Part shown: positions 63,977 through 64,000 of the stretch, one piece after another
Layout of the letters: the number at the start of each line of letters is the position of its first letter
How positions within the stretch are numbered: the first letter of the stretch is position 1
NCBI RefSeq assembly: GCF_014647375.1
Contig: NZ_BMPB01000021.1
Location: forward strand, 1-64,000
Reading direction: 5' to 3'
From: Parabacteroides faecis
GTDB lineage: Bacteria; Bacteroidota; Bacteroidia; Bacteroidales; Tannerellaceae
DNA: 64,000 nt
Program-made: the position numbers and the translations under genes
Notes under the pieces: generated by a model
Databases searched by the model: none
The model's input: only the letters and a program-made list of their open reading frames with translations
Told to the model about the DNA's origin: nothing

Positions 63977-64000
63977 AGGGAAAAAATCGCATACAAGCGA

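Noticed and set aside
1-64000. CRISPR array
   Set aside because: No regularly spaced identical repeats of 23-47 bp with unique spacers were seen on reading. The GTGGC tetrads are far too short and phased at 10-11 bp.

Overview
The window looks like chromosome of a gut Bacteroidales bacterium, most likely Parabacteroides or a close relative. This rests on the absence of Shine-Dalgarno sites, repeated TTTG-N19-TAnnTTTG promoters, the families present (DUF5686, GH106, fimbrillin, RteC, DUF3945, DUF1896) and the lipoprotein signals. The genus is inferred; no rRNA or other species marker is present.

Layout. 0-13 kb is ordinary chromosome: a YdeI/OmdA-type protein, an AraC regulator divergent from a three-gene RND efflux operon, then a tight M20 peptidase / DEAD helicase / amidohydrolase / purine nucleoside phosphorylase operon, then three tRNAs (Gly-GCC, Leu-CAG, Leu-GAG) behind a perfect Bacteroidetes promoter. 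13-21.6 kb holds an AraC regulator and a compact type II fatty-acid-like cluster (GNAT, ketosynthase, ACP, two hotdog dehydratases, CrtI-like FAD enzyme, FabG, thioesterase, CDP-alcohol transferase) of unknown product. 21.7-29.1 kb has a DUF5686 outer-membrane protein, an AraC regulator divergent from a GH106-like glycosidase, and a thioredoxin-like lipoprotein. 29.1-38 kb is an accessory region: a DHFR/RibD-like gene behind a long hairpin leader, an AraC regulator, and a four-gene fimbrial locus with direct repeats between regulator and operon.

38 kb to the end is the backbone of an integrative conjugative or mobilizable element: RteC, an excisionase-like HTH protein, a giant methylase/helicase, DUF1896, topoisomerase III, DUF3945, coupling protein (TraG/MobC type), relaxase MobB and MobA. 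No integrase or tra operon is seen, so the element continues past the right edge. Its left boundary was not located.

The most interesting part is 55.2-62.0 kb. An AT-rich operon encoding a variant DNA phosphorothioation (Dnd) system lies between the coupling-protein and relaxase genes, on the opposite strand. Its order is DndC, DndD, a DndE domain fused to a HerA/FtsK-like ATPase, a GIY-YIG nuclease, DndB. There is no dndA and no dndFGH. dndD carries a one-base frameshift. A second possible defence gene, a Mrr-like nuclease at 50.9 kb, has the same kind of lesion.

A second unexpected signal is non-coding. Four GTGGC half-sites at 10-11-10 bp spacing (one helical turn each) occur three times in the element. 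The first two copies lie exactly 38 bp upstream of a TAnnTTCG box in front of the DUF3945 and coupling-protein genes. The third, inverted, is at the right edge. This looks like an element-specific operator.
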